Below are positions 34,710 to 43,349 of a DNA stretch of 64,000 nucleotides, in pieces; position 1 is the first letter of the stretch; each line of letters begins with the position of its first letter. A model generated the notes under the pieces. It saw only the letters and a program-made list of their open reading frames with translations. It was not told the DNA's origin and did no database searches. The DNA comes from UBA3478 sp965662045 (GTDB lineage: Bacteria > Bacteroidota > Bacteroidia > Flavobacteriales > Flavobacteriaceae), in the NCBI GenBank assembly GCA_965662045.1, contig CBFIGE010000010.1:37624-101623 (forward strand), read 5' to 3'. The translations under genes and the position numbers were made by a program.

Positions 34710-35459
34710 CTAATTGGTCATTATTGATTGTAAAAAAGGCTGATAGAGTTTCACACTTTCTTTGATCATGTCTGATACTCCGTTACCTGTTATGGTTGCA
34801 CCTGCTAAAGCATCTACTTCAGCATCTGATTTGTCTTTATTGAGTGGGTCATTATTTCCTTTGACCACACTGATTCCACCAAACTTTCCGTTTGGCGCAA
34901 TAGATTCTCCAATAAAATCGTCCATGAAATAACGCAATTTGATGTTCGCACCTAGTCCTGGTGTTTCTGCTTTATGATCAAAATAAACGCCTTTGATGAT
35001 CATATCTTCATCGACGGCCATATATCCCCAAATGGCATCCCAAAGTCCCTTACCATACATTGGAATGATGTAATATTTCTGATTGTCATTGGTTCCGACA
35101 AAAAGTGGAAGGTTTGCCTTATCTCCTTTTTTAATTTTATTTATTTCTTTCTTTAGGTCAATGAGATAGGCTTCTTCTTGAGCTTGGATTTCTCTTCCTG
35201 AGAGCACGTATTGCCCTTCTATAATATTATTAAAAATAGATTCGACCTCTGTGGTAGGGATAAAATTAACAGAAGACTCGTCTTGATTTCGATTTACACC
35301 CATTGCATAAAGAATATTTTGCTGTTTTTCGAAACGCTCATTCTCTTTGATTTTAGATTTTAAGCCTGAGGCCATTAAAGCTAGAAGGGATCCCACAACA
35401 GCAACCATAATGACTGCAAAAACAATGGTGTATGAATTTTTTTCAGTATTGATTGACAT
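34710..35459 (-). CDS. nqrC: Na+-translocating NADH:quinone reductase subunit C
   Basis: A 249-residue subunit with one N-terminal membrane helix (about 9-31) and a periplasmic domain carrying covalent FMN. The flavin attachment motif is DALAGATIT, with T222 the expected acceptor, modified by ApbE encoded at the end of the same gene run. ETPGLGANI (165-173) is also conserved. It begins 2 bases after nqrB. Confidence 0.95.
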   Translation of the reverse strand: MSINTEKNSYTIVFAVIMVAVVGSLLALMASGLKSKIKENERFEKQQNILYAMGVNRNQDESSVNFIPTTEVESIFNNIIEGQYVLSGREIQAQEEAYLIDLKKEINKIKKGDKANLPLFVGTNDNQKYYIIPMYGKGLWDAIWGYMAVDEDMIIKGVYFDHKAETPGLGANIKLRYFMDDFIGESIAPNGKFGGISVVKGNNDPLNKDKSDAEVDALAGATITGNGVSDMIKESVKLYQPFLQSIMTN

Positions 35460-35461
35460 GC

Positions 35462-36700
35462 TTAGGCGTTTTGTGTGTTAAAGTTTGAGTTGGCTTGTGC
35501 GAGTGAAGCTCTTTTCATTCTTCTCTTTACATTGGCTTGAACTACGTAGTGATCAATAGTAGGTGCAAAAACATTCATCAACAAGATTGCGAGGAATACA
35601 CCCTCTGGGTATCCTGGATTGAAAACGCGTATCATCACAGAAATAAATCCAATTAAAAATCCGTAAATCCACTTTCCCCTATTGGTTTGTGCTGCAGTTA
35701 CTGGATCAGTTGCCATAAAAACAATACCAAAGGCCAAGCCTCCCACGATTAGATGTTTCCAATAATCAAAGGCCATCAAACTGTAAAATTTGCTGTAAGA
35801 ACCTATCCATCCGAAATCGACAACAGCATTGAAAATTAATCCCATGGCTAGTGCTCCGAGAGTACCACTAAGCATAATTCTCCAACTACCGATTTTTGCA
35901 AAAATTAAAAATAGTCCACCCAAGAGGATTAATAATGCAGAGGTCTCTCCCACCGAACCAGGAATAAAACCGTAGAACATATCTGCGAGTGAATAGGCGT
36001 ATTCTTCAGTTCTATTTTGAGCGAGATAACCGAGTACAGTTTCTCCTGAAATAGCATCTGCACTATTTGCTTTAGTCACTCCGTTTACCGCATCGTGAAC
36101 CCATACCTTGTCTCCACTCATCCAAGTTGGATAGGCGAAAAACAAAAATGCTCTTATGGTTAAAGCTGGGTTTAAGATATTCATTCCTGTTCCTCCAAAA
36201 ACTTCCTTGCCGATAACCACACCGAAAATTACAGCGATAGCAAGCATCCATAATGGGGTGTCAATCGGTACAATTAAGGGAACTAGCATTCCAGTAACTA
36301 GGTAACCCTCCTCAACTTCGTGACCTTTAATAACGGCGAAAACAAATTCAACCGCTAATCCTACTCCGTAGGAAACAATTAGAAGCGGAAGTACGGTTGT
36401 AATCCCTAAGATGAAATTTTCCCAATTGATAAAGTGTTCAAAAAGTGAAAATGACTCTGGAAAACCATTGATAGCACTGTAATGCTGGTATCCTGCATTG
36501 AATATTCCAAAAAGCAAACAAGGAACAAGCGATAAAATAACCGTGTTCATTGTTCGTTTTAAATCATCAACCGCCTTCACATGTGTCCCTTTTTGGGTCA
36601 CCTCATTTGGGGTGTACAAAAAAGTGTGTAACGCATTAAATGCTGGGGCCCACTTATTGCCCTTAATTTTTTCTTTATAATTGTGTAATGCCTGCTTCAT
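35462..36700 (-). CDS. nqrB: Na+-translocating NADH:quinone reductase subunit B
   Basis: The largest membrane subunit (412 residues, about ten helices), which binds riboflavin and covalent FMN and forms part of the sodium path. The FMN threonine is T253 in PGSVGETSALL, the standard ApbE target. GTGMNILNPALTIRAFLFFAYP (170-191) and FMATDPVTAAQTNRGKW are conserved family segments. Its ATG lies 3 bases from the nqrA stop. The order nqrA-B-C-D-E-F is complete. Confidence 0.96.
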   Translation of the reverse strand: MKQALHNYKEKIKGNKWAPAFNALHTFLYTPNEVTQKGTHVKAVDDLKRTMNTVILSLVPCLLFGIFNAGYQHYSAINGFPESFSLFEHFINWENFILGITTVLPLLIVSYGVGLAVEFVFAVIKGHEVEEGYLVTGMLVPLIVPIDTPLWMLAIAVIFGVVIGKEVFGGTGMNILNPALTIRAFLFFAYPTWMSGDKVWVHDAVNGVTKANSADAISGETVLGYLAQNRTEEYAYSLADMFYGFIPGSVGETSALLILLGGLFLIFAKIGSWRIMLSGTLGALAMGLIFNAVVDFGWIGSYSKFYSLMAFDYWKHLIVGGLAFGIVFMATDPVTAAQTNRGKWIYGFLIGFISVMIRVFNPGYPEGVFLAILLMNVFAPTIDHYVVQANVKRRMKRASLAQANSNFNTQNA

Positions 36701-36703
36701 GCT

Positions 36704-38056
36704 TTATCCAATTTCTTTAAGTAATAGATCTAATCCCTCTCTAATAATTTGTTGATGCGGTTGTTTTGAGATGCAAATGAACTCTGTTAATGCAAAGTCT
36801 TCAGGTGCCACCTCGTACAAACCTAACTGTTCCATTTCGTCTAAATCTTTGACCATACAAGCCTTGAGTAATTGCATTGGATAAATGTCCAGTGGAAATA
36901 CTTTTTCATAACTCCCTGTAACGACAAATGCCCTGTGCTCTCCGTTTGTATTGGTAGTCAAATCATATTTTTTCTTGGGGGTTAACCACGAAAACGTAAA
37001 TGCTCTCGTACTTGAGATTTTATCAAAAACGGGTTTATTCCAACCAAAAAACTCGTAATCATCACCCTCAGGTATGGCTGTAATCTGAGTAGTATAATAT
37101 CCAACAGCTCCATCCATTTCAGAAGTATAGCCGGTTAGGACATCACCATTAATATAGCGATGATTGCCTTCTTTTAGTACACAGCTCGCAATGGAATTTT
37201 CTAAAGAAGCTCCGTAGGCAGTTCTCACGTACATGGGTTCATTAAATGAAGAACCTGTTACAGCTACAATACGCTCTGGATTGTATTTTCCGCTAAGAAG
37301 TAACTCGCCGATGATTAGAAGATCTTGTGCGCCAATAGTCCAAACCACCTCACCTTTGTTGATAGGATCGATATGTCCAATTTGAGTGCCAACCAATCCC
37401 GCAGGATGAGGACCAGACACTGCGTGTAAGTCTATATTTTTTATGGCCTCAAATACAGAACCCTCTTTGTTGGCAACAGAGACATGAACCTTTCCAGGTG
37501 TCAAAATGTTAAACGCATCAATGGCGACTTGGATTTTTTCTTCATTTCCTTTGAGTATATATTCTAAGTCTGGTTGCAAAGGACCGGAATTGAAAGCTGA
37601 AATAAATACGGCCTTGGGATTTTGATCTGGTCTTGCAATTACATCATAAGGTCTTTGTTTGATATATGGCCAACAACCAGATTTCAAAAGGTGCTGTTTT
37701 ACATCTTCTGAACTTTTGCCTGAGAAATCGAAAGCCTTATGGTCAATAGATGTATTCTTACCGTCAGCTTCAATTGAAATATTCAGAACTCTTCTTCGTG
37801 CTCCCCTTTCAATCTCTGTAATGGTTCCACTCACTGGTGAAACAAATAGAATTTCTTCATTATTTTTGTCGAAAAAAAGTGGTTCACCTTTAGAAACTTT
37901 CGCGTTTATTTTGTGAATTAATTTTGGAGTTAACCCGTGAAAATCATCTAGTCTCATCTTAAAGGTTTTACTGTCTTTGGCGTTTTCAGTGCGCATTTCA
38001 GCTTCTCCTTGTAATGAAATAGACAATCCTTTTTTGATACGAATGTCTTTAGACAT
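36704..38056 (-). CDS. nqrA: Na+-translocating NADH:quinone reductase subunit A
   Basis: A 450-residue peripheral cytoplasmic subunit associated with ubiquinone/menaquinone binding in Na+-NQR, with no membrane helix. Conserved stretches include the N-terminal IKKGLSISLQGEAE, the SGTITEIERGARRRVLNI barrel-sandwich segment (about 75-92), SAFNSGPLQPD and SGPHPAGLVGTQIGHIDP. It is the first gene of the operon; a matching TTG / TATTTTTG promoter lies about 40 bases upstream. Confidence 0.96.
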   Translation of the reverse strand: MSKDIRIKKGLSISLQGEAEMRTENAKDSKTFKMRLDDFHGLTPKLIHKINAKVSKGEPLFFDKNNEEILFVSPVSGTITEIERGARRRVLNISIEADGKNTSIDHKAFDFSGKSSEDVKQHLLKSGCWPYIKQRPYDVIARPDQNPKAVFISAFNSGPLQPDLEYILKGNEEKIQVAIDAFNILTPGKVHVSVANKEGSVFEAIKNIDLHAVSGPHPAGLVGTQIGHIDPINKGEVVWTIGAQDLLIIGELLLSGKYNPERIVAVTGSSFNEPMYVRTAYGASLENSIASCVLKEGNHRYINGDVLTGYTSEMDGAVGYYTTQITAIPEGDDYEFFGWNKPVFDKISSTRAFTFSWLTPKKKYDLTTNTNGEHRAFVVTGSYEKVFPLDIYPMQLLKACMVKDLDEMEQLGLYEVAPEDFALTEFICISKQPHQQIIREGLDLLLKEIG

Positions 38057-38093
38057 AATTTGGTTAGAAAAGTTTATATACTATTAAGCGCCG

Positions 38094-38125
38094 CAAAAAT
38101 AAGACAGGAAAGTGTACTAACACAA
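38094..38125 (-). promoter_or_regulatory. Promoter of the nqr operon
   Basis: On the minus strand a TTG (38125-38123) is followed after 21 bases by TATTTTTG (38101-38094), matching both elements of the Bacteroidota consensus. Transcription would start about 30 bases before the nqrA ATG. It lies back to back with the rightward promoter at 38149-38180. Confidence 0.6.
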
Positions 38126-38148
38126 TTTTGTTTAAATAAATTATTGTA

Positions 38149-38180
38149 TTGTTCCTTTTCAAAATGCGCTTTTAATTTTG
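38149..38180 (+). promoter_or_regulatory. Promoter of the T9SS plug gene
   Basis: TTG at 38149-38151 and TAATTTTG at 38173-38180 are separated by 21 bases. The start site would fall just upstream of the ATG at 38193, giving a very short leader. Confidence 0.5.
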
Positions 38181-38192
38181 TTTTTTTACATT

Positions 38193-39416
38193 ATGCAAAA
38201 GCATATCCGTATTCTATCCTTGATTTTTAGTCTGATGCACTCCGTGGTTTACAGTCAACAAAAGCAGCTACATACAATTATTTTTAGGGGAAGTGATCAG
38301 ACTGAAGTACTGCCTGTAGTAGCCCTTGGAGAAGCCCTGCACCTTAGTTTCGATGACCTGGCAAATTTAGAGGAAGATTATTACTATTACATTGAACATT
38401 ATAACAAGGATTGGAGCAAATCAAACTTATTTCAAGCTGAATATATTTCTGGTTTTGATGGACAGCGAATTATCAATTATCAAAACAGTTATAATACCTT
38501 AATCTCTTATTCGAATTACACACTGAACATTCCCAACAATCAAATTCGAATTACCAAAAGTGGGCACTATAAAATTTTAATTAAAAACAATCAAAATGAG
38601 CTCGTTCTAGAACGAAAATTTCTCGTTTATGAGCCTTTAGCTCAAATCGCCGGAATAGTTAAGCGACCGCGAAAAATAAACTTGATTAATGAGCAGCAGC
38701 GAATTGAGGTACGGGTAAACATCAATCGAAATGCACTGATTGACTTCGAACAGCGCACTTCCCTTTCTATTATACAAAACTTTCAGTGGAGCAGTCAAAA
38801 GACATTCAAAACTCCTGATTTTCAAAATAGCAATCAGCTCATTTATAACCGTGATGAAATTCAATTTTTTGGTCAAAATGAATTCCTCTTCTTTGATACC
38901 AAAGATATCAGAAGTACCAATAACAGCGTAAGAGAAATTAATTATGAGACGCCTATTCTCATGAAATTATACACCCAAAGAAACAGACAACTCCTACCCT
39001 ATACTTACAACCCAGATATCAATGGTGATTTTGTGATACAAACCCTACAAGGTACAAACGCTTCAATAGAAGCCGACTACGTGAATGTTGATTTAAGTTT
39101 GGAAAACGTTGGAGATTTTGATGAGGTCTACATCATCGGAGGGTTCAACGATTTTAAACTAAATAAGGAGTCCCGACTTGAATTCGATGAACAATCTAAC
39201 ATCTGGAAGACTAGACTTTTACTTAAACAAGGCATTTACAACTATCTTTTTGTTTCCAAAAACAAAGAAGATGTATTAGACGCTAGCAGTATAAATGGCA
39301 GTTTTCTAAGCACTGAAAATGCTTATCAGATTTTATTTCATTACAAGGATTTTGATTTGAATTACGATCGGGTAATCGGATATCAAAAAATTTATTCGTC
39401 CGACCTAGGACTTTGA
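38193..39416 (+). CDS. Type IX secretion system plug-domain protein (formerly DUF5103)
   Basis: A 407-residue secreted protein with a signal peptide (about 1-21, ending VVYSQ). The T9SS plug N-terminal domain lies at about 25-140 (YYYYIEHYNKDWSKSNLFQAEYISGFDG), and an immunoglobulin-like or plug C-terminal part contains IIGGFNDFKLN and GIYNYLFVS. Proteins of this family associate with the outer-membrane translocon channel of type IX secretion. The ATG at 38193 is chosen over a TTG-type start at 38178. The gene order nqrA-plug-apaG-pruA seen here recurs in Flavobacteriia. Confidence 0.85.
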   Translation: MQKHIRILSLIFSLMHSVVYSQQKQLHTIIFRGSDQTEVLPVVALGEALHLSFDDLANLEEDYYYYIEHYNKDWSKSNLFQAEYISGFDGQRIINYQNSYNTLISYSNYTLNIPNNQIRITKSGHYKILIKNNQNELVLERKFLVYEPLAQIAGIVKRPRKINLINEQQRIEVRVNINRNALIDFEQRTSLSIIQNFQWSSQKTFKTPDFQNSNQLIYNRDEIQFFGQNEFLFFDTKDIRSTNNSVREINYETPILMKLYTQRNRQLLPYTYNPDINGDFVIQTLQGTNASIEADYVNVDLSLENVGDFDEVYIIGGFNDFKLNKESRLEFDEQSNIWKTRLLLKQGIYNYLFVSKNKEDVLDASSINGSFLSTENAYQILFHYKDFDLNYDRVIGYQKIYSSDLGL

Positions 39417-39498
39417 GCGTTTGTCCTAAATTTAGAGCCTTAATCGAAATAATATTTCTATTTGACCAAATGCAACAGTTTTGGCCTACATTGAAAAC

Positions 39499-39882
39499 AT
39501 GAACGCTGAAACTAACCCACTTATATTTATCAAAAATTCCATCAAAAACGATGAGGTTTTTTACAAAGATGACAAACCTTTATACGGCTATAGTTATAAT
39601 ACGACCATTAGCAATGAGAGTACTATAGCACTTCGATTTATCAGCGTTAAGTGGAACGTCTACGAATTAAATAAGAATTACGAAATCTTCAGTTCATCTC
39701 TTAGAGGTCAAAAACCTTTAATTCTTCCTCAAGAATCATTTTCTTATAAATCAAATTTGGCGATTGAATCCGAATTTGGCGCTATTGAGGCTTTCTTCTT
39801 ATTCCAAGACGTCATCTCAAAAGACTTCATTGAGATAAAGTCTGTTCTGATTCAGTTACACCCTGAATATTACATGAATTAA
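39499..39882 (+). CDS. Divergent ApaG-like (DUF525) protein
   Basis: A 127-residue protein with the layout of an ApaG fibronectin-type beta domain. A YGYSYNTTISNES strand pair matches the family's FxYxVTIEN. KWNVYEL replaces the RHWxI segment, RGQKPLILPQESFSYKS matches GxQPxLxPGExFxYxS, and FGAIEAFFLF matches the G.M.G.Y strand. The usual GxGVxG motif is absent and several signature residues are changed, so it is a divergent member. ApaG function is unclear. An alternative TTG start lies at 39481. It sits between the T9SS plug gene and pruA. Confidence 0.65.
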   Translation: MNAETNPLIFIKNSIKNDEVFYKDDKPLYGYSYNTTISNESTIALRFISVKWNVYELNKNYEIFSSSLRGQKPLILPQESFSYKSNLAIESEFGAIEAFFLFQDVISKDFIEIKSVLIQLHPEYYMN

Positions 39883-39896
39883 TGCGTTAAAACCTC

Positions 39897-39904
39897 TACC
39901 TTTG
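39897..39904 (+). promoter_or_regulatory. Candidate -7 box for pruA
   Basis: TACCTTTG is a perfect TAnnTTTG match 26 bases before the pruA ATG. No good -33 element is visible. Confidence 0.4.
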
Positions 39905-39930
39905 AGACATAACTTATGAATTAAAACGTC

Positions 39931-41562
39931 ATGTCTAACGCTCTATTTAAGATTCCAGAAATTGCTAACGAAAAAGTTCTGGACTACAAAAAAAACAGTA
40001 TTGAAAAACAAAATGTTTTACAGACCTATAAATCACTGTATAAAAATCATATCGATATACCGATGTACATTAATGGTGAAGAAGTACGGACTGGATCATG
40101 TAATCTTATTACCCCTCCGCACGACCACAAACACGAAATCGGAAAATATCATTTAGCTTCTGAAAAAGAAGTTAAACTCGCTATTGACAGCGCCTTACAT
40201 GCAAGAGAGAAATGGGGACAGACACCATGGCAATCTCGTGCTGCGGTATTCTTAAAAGCGGCTGACCTTTTAGCCGGACCTTATAGAGCACGAATTAATG
40301 CCGCCACAATGCTCGCACAATCAAAGACCATTCAGCAAGCGGAAATCGATGCTGCTTGTGAGCTTATTGACTTCTTGCGATTCAATGCGAGCTTTTTAAC
40401 TCAGATTTATTCAGATCAACCACAGTCAGCTTCAGGTATGTGGAATCAAGTTAGCTACAGACCATTAGAAGGATTTGTATACGCCATTACACCTTTTAAC
40501 TTCACCGCTATTGCAGGAAACTTACCCGCATCTGCAGCTCTAATGGGAAACACAGTTGTCTGGAAACCAAGCGATTCTCAGGTATACAGTGCTCAAGTTA
40601 TTATGGAAGTCTTTCAAGAAGCTGGATTACCAGCTGGAGTAATTAATATGATTTATGGAGATCCTGTAATGATTAGTAATCAAGTATTAGGCCACTCTGA
40701 TTTTTCTGGTTTACATTTTACCGGGTCTACAGAGGTTTTTAAGAATCTTTGGAAGCAAATCGGAAGCAATATTCACAACTACAAAACCTATCCGAGAATA
40801 GTCGGAGAAACTGGAGGAAAAGACTTTATCATAGCGCACCCTTCTGCGAATAGCAAACAAGTTAGTACGGCTATCGTAAGAGGAGCTTTCGAGTTACAAG
40901 GTCAAAAGTGTAGTGCTGCATCTAGAGTATACCTTCCAAAATCAAAAGCCAATGAAATTTTAGACTTGGTAAAAGAAGATATCGATAAAATCGGTAAACC
41001 GGGAAGTCCTGAGGATATGACTCGTTTTGTAACTGCCGTAATTCATCAACAAGCCTTTGATCGTAATGTACATTTTATTGAAAGAGCCAAAAAAAGTAAT
41101 GAGGCTACTATTCATGCAGGTGGTGGCTACGATGATAGCTGCGGCTTCTTTATCAATCCTACGGTTATCGTGACCACAAATCCGAGGTATGAAACCATGA
41201 GAACTGAACTTTTTGGCCCGGTAGTTACTATTTTTGTATACGAAGACGATCAATGGGAAGACACCCTCAAACTGGTAGATTCCACCTCAGAGTATGCGCT
41301 AACCGGTGCAGTATTTGCAAAAGACCGTTACCTCATCAACGAGGCGCTAAAAGCTTTAGAAAATTCAGCAGGAAACTTTTACATCAATGACAAGCCTACG
41401 GGTGCTGTGGTGGGTCAACAGCCTTTTGGAGGAGCTAGAGCCTCTGGAACAAATGACAAAGCAGGATCAGCACTTAATCTACTCAGATGGGTTTCTCCAC
41501 GATTAATAAAAGAGACCTTTGTAAGCCCTGAAGATTACACTTATCCTTTCTTAGAAAGTTAA
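39931..41562 (+). CDS. pruA: L-glutamate gamma-semialdehyde dehydrogenase (1-pyrroline-5-carboxylate dehydrogenase)
   Basis: This enzyme oxidises glutamate semialdehyde to glutamate with NAD in proline catabolism. The 543-residue aldehyde dehydrogenase has the general base E293 in VGETGGKD, the nucleophile C327 in GQKCSAASR, and the long N-terminal arm of the stand-alone type. There is no fused proline dehydrogenase domain. FINPTVIVTTNP and GQQPFGGARASGTNDKAG are typical of the P5CDH clade. Its end overlaps the convergent rsmG by 4 bases. Confidence 0.95.
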   Translation: MSNALFKIPEIANEKVLDYKKNSIEKQNVLQTYKSLYKNHIDIPMYINGEEVRTGSCNLITPPHDHKHEIGKYHLASEKEVKLAIDSALHAREKWGQTPWQSRAAVFLKAADLLAGPYRARINAATMLAQSKTIQQAEIDAACELIDFLRFNASFLTQIYSDQPQSASGMWNQVSYRPLEGFVYAITPFNFTAIAGNLPASAALMGNTVVWKPSDSQVYSAQVIMEVFQEAGLPAGVINMIYGDPVMISNQVLGHSDFSGLHFTGSTEVFKNLWKQIGSNIHNYKTYPRIVGETGGKDFIIAHPSANSKQVSTAIVRGAFELQGQKCSAASRVYLPKSKANEILDLVKEDIDKIGKPGSPEDMTRFVTAVIHQQAFDRNVHFIERAKKSNEATIHAGGGYDDSCGFFINPTVIVTTNPRYETMRTELFGPVVTIFVYEDDQWEDTLKLVDSTSEYALTGAVFAKDRYLINEALKALENSAGNFYINDKPTGAVVGQQPFGGARASGTNDKAGSALNLLRWVSPRLIKETFVSPEDYTYPFLES

Positions 41563-42185
41563 AAAGGTAGATATACTAATTTCTTCGTTTGGAATTCTTC
41601 TTCAGGAATCCAATCGAATAGCTTATGGATTTGACTTTGTGGATAGGTTGAAAGCTCTTCTTCTAGGTCCCCGCCTTTGAGATATAGAATTCCATTAGCG
41701 ACAGGGTGCGTATTCTTTTTTGAAAGTAAGTGCTGCGTCCAATGCACAAATGTTGGCATATAGGCAACTGCTCTAGAGACCACAAAGTCAAATTGACCTG
41801 CTGTTAAATCCTCTGCCCTACTGTGAATGGTTTTTACATTGGAGAGTTTTAAACCTGAAACTACTTCTTCAACAACTTTTAATTTTTTACCGATGGAATC
41901 AACAAGGGTAAAATTCACCTCAGGAAATAGAATGGCAAGAGGAATTCCTGGAAATCCACCTCCGGTGCCAATATCAATGACATTTGAATTTTCTTTAAAC
42001 GAAATGAACTTCGCAATACACATTGAATGTAGTACATGTCTAAGGTAAATCTGCTCTATATCTTTTCTAGAAACTACATTTATTTTAAGATTCCAGTCAT
42101 TGTATAATCGTTCTAAATCGCTAATTTGCACTATCTGTTTTGAACTGAGTTTGTTGAAGTATTTAAAGACTTTTTCTTTGGACAT
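41559..42185 (-). CDS. rsmG: 16S rRNA (guanine527-N7)-methyltransferase RsmG
   Basis: A 208-residue cytoplasmic methyltransferase that modifies G527 in the 530 loop of 16S rRNA. The SAM motif is IDIGTGGGFPGIPLAI (about 71-86), preceded by HVLHSMCIAKFI. SRAVAYMPTFVHW and YLKGG are further conserved segments. It is not next to mnmG or parAB as in many bacteria. It converges on pruA with a 4-base overlap. Confidence 0.94.
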   Translation of the reverse strand: MSKEKVFKYFNKLSSKQIVQISDLERLYNDWNLKINVVSRKDIEQIYLRHVLHSMCIAKFISFKENSNVIDIGTGGGFPGIPLAILFPEVNFTLVDSIGKKLKVVEEVVSGLKLSNVKTIHSRAEDLTAGQFDFVVSRAVAYMPTFVHWTQHLLSKKNTHPVANGILYLKGGDLEEELSTYPQSQIHKLFDWIPEEEFQTKKLVYLPF

Positions 42186-42238
42186 TAAAAGTATTTTGCG
42201 CTAAATTAATCATTCTAAACAGGCTAATTAACTGAGTT

Positions 42239-43339
42239 ATGAAAAAGAAGAATATTCGATTCGAACGAGCGGACCAACGCAAGTTCTTTAACACCCTGAA
42301 TAAAAGAGTAAACGATTATTTCAGACAAAAATCATTGAAAAAGACGGGAAATTTCAAGTTGTATTTTAAAACACTTATCATGTTTATACTTCTTGTGACC
42401 CCTTATTTTCTAATTACCATTTTCAATTTTCACTTCGCCTTAGATTTCGCGCTATGCATCATCATGGGAATTGGAGTCGCTGGAGTCGGCATGAATGTTA
42501 TGCACGATGCAAATCACGGTTCATTCTCATCAAAAAAATGGGTGAATAAAATTATGGGAAGTAGCATTTACCTATTAGCAGGAAATGTCTACAATTGGAA
42601 AGTGCAGCACAATTTACTGCACCACACCTTTACCAATATTCACGAGCATGACGAAGATTTAGAGGCTGGTAGAATTTTGAGGTTTTCAAAACACACACCT
42701 TGGAAAAAGCACCACCGCTATCAACACCTCTACTCCATTCTTCTATATGGTTTACTTACAATCAACTGGTCACTAACTAGTGATATTACCCAAATGATTA
42801 GATACAGAAAACAAAAACTATCGGTTGGAACTGAGAAAAGTGACACGTATATGTGGAGTATATTGATCTTGAGTAAGATGTTGTACTTCATCTTCTGGAT
42901 TGTGTTGCCTATTGTTGTTTTTGACATTGCTTGGTATCAAGTAGTTATTGGATTTTTTGTAATGCATTACATCGCTGGACTCATTTTGAGCATGATATTC
43001 CAATTGGCGCATATTGTCGAAAAAGCAGAAACACCGACTCCAAACGAATCTGGATTCATGAAAAATACATGGGCTATTCACCAGTTGTTTACTACGGCAA
43101 ATTTTGGCACCAGAAGTAAATTTTTGAACTGGTTTAGCGGCGGATTAAACCATCAAATCGAACATCATATTTTTCCGAATATTAGTCACGTACATTATTC
43201 CAAGATTGCAGAAATTGTCAAATCAACGGCGAAGGAATTTAATCTACCCTATCACGAATACAGTTCGATTTGGATAGCCATAGAATCACATTTTAATCAT
43301 CTCAAACATTTAGGAAACAAACCTGCAGTAGCAGTTTAA
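42239..43339 (+). CDS. Membrane fatty acid desaturase (front-end type histidine boxes)
   Basis: A 366-residue integral membrane di-iron desaturase with about four hydrophobic helices. The three histidine boxes are HDANH (89-93), HNLLHH (124-129) and QIEHH near residue 304. The glutamine in the third box is the mark of front-end (delta-5/delta-6-like, linoleoyl-CoA) desaturases; no cytochrome b5 domain is fused. It would introduce double bases into acyl chains, useful for membrane fluidity in cold water. Position specificity cannot be read. The aminotransferase follows after 10 bases. Confidence 0.88.
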   Translation: MKKKNIRFERADQRKFFNTLNKRVNDYFRQKSLKKTGNFKLYFKTLIMFILLVTPYFLITIFNFHFALDFALCIIMGIGVAGVGMNVMHDANHGSFSSKKWVNKIMGSSIYLLAGNVYNWKVQHNLLHHTFTNIHEHDEDLEAGRILRFSKHTPWKKHHRYQHLYSILLYGLLTINWSLTSDITQMIRYRKQKLSVGTEKSDTYMWSILILSKMLYFIFWIVLPIVVFDIAWYQVVIGFFVMHYIAGLILSMIFQLAHIVEKAETPTPNESGFMKNTWAIHQLFTTANFGTRSKFLNWFSGGLNHQIEHHIFPNISHVHYSKIAEIVKSTAKEFNLPYHEYSSIWIAIESHFNHLKHLGNKPAVAV

Positions 43340-43349
43340 TCACTCAAAA

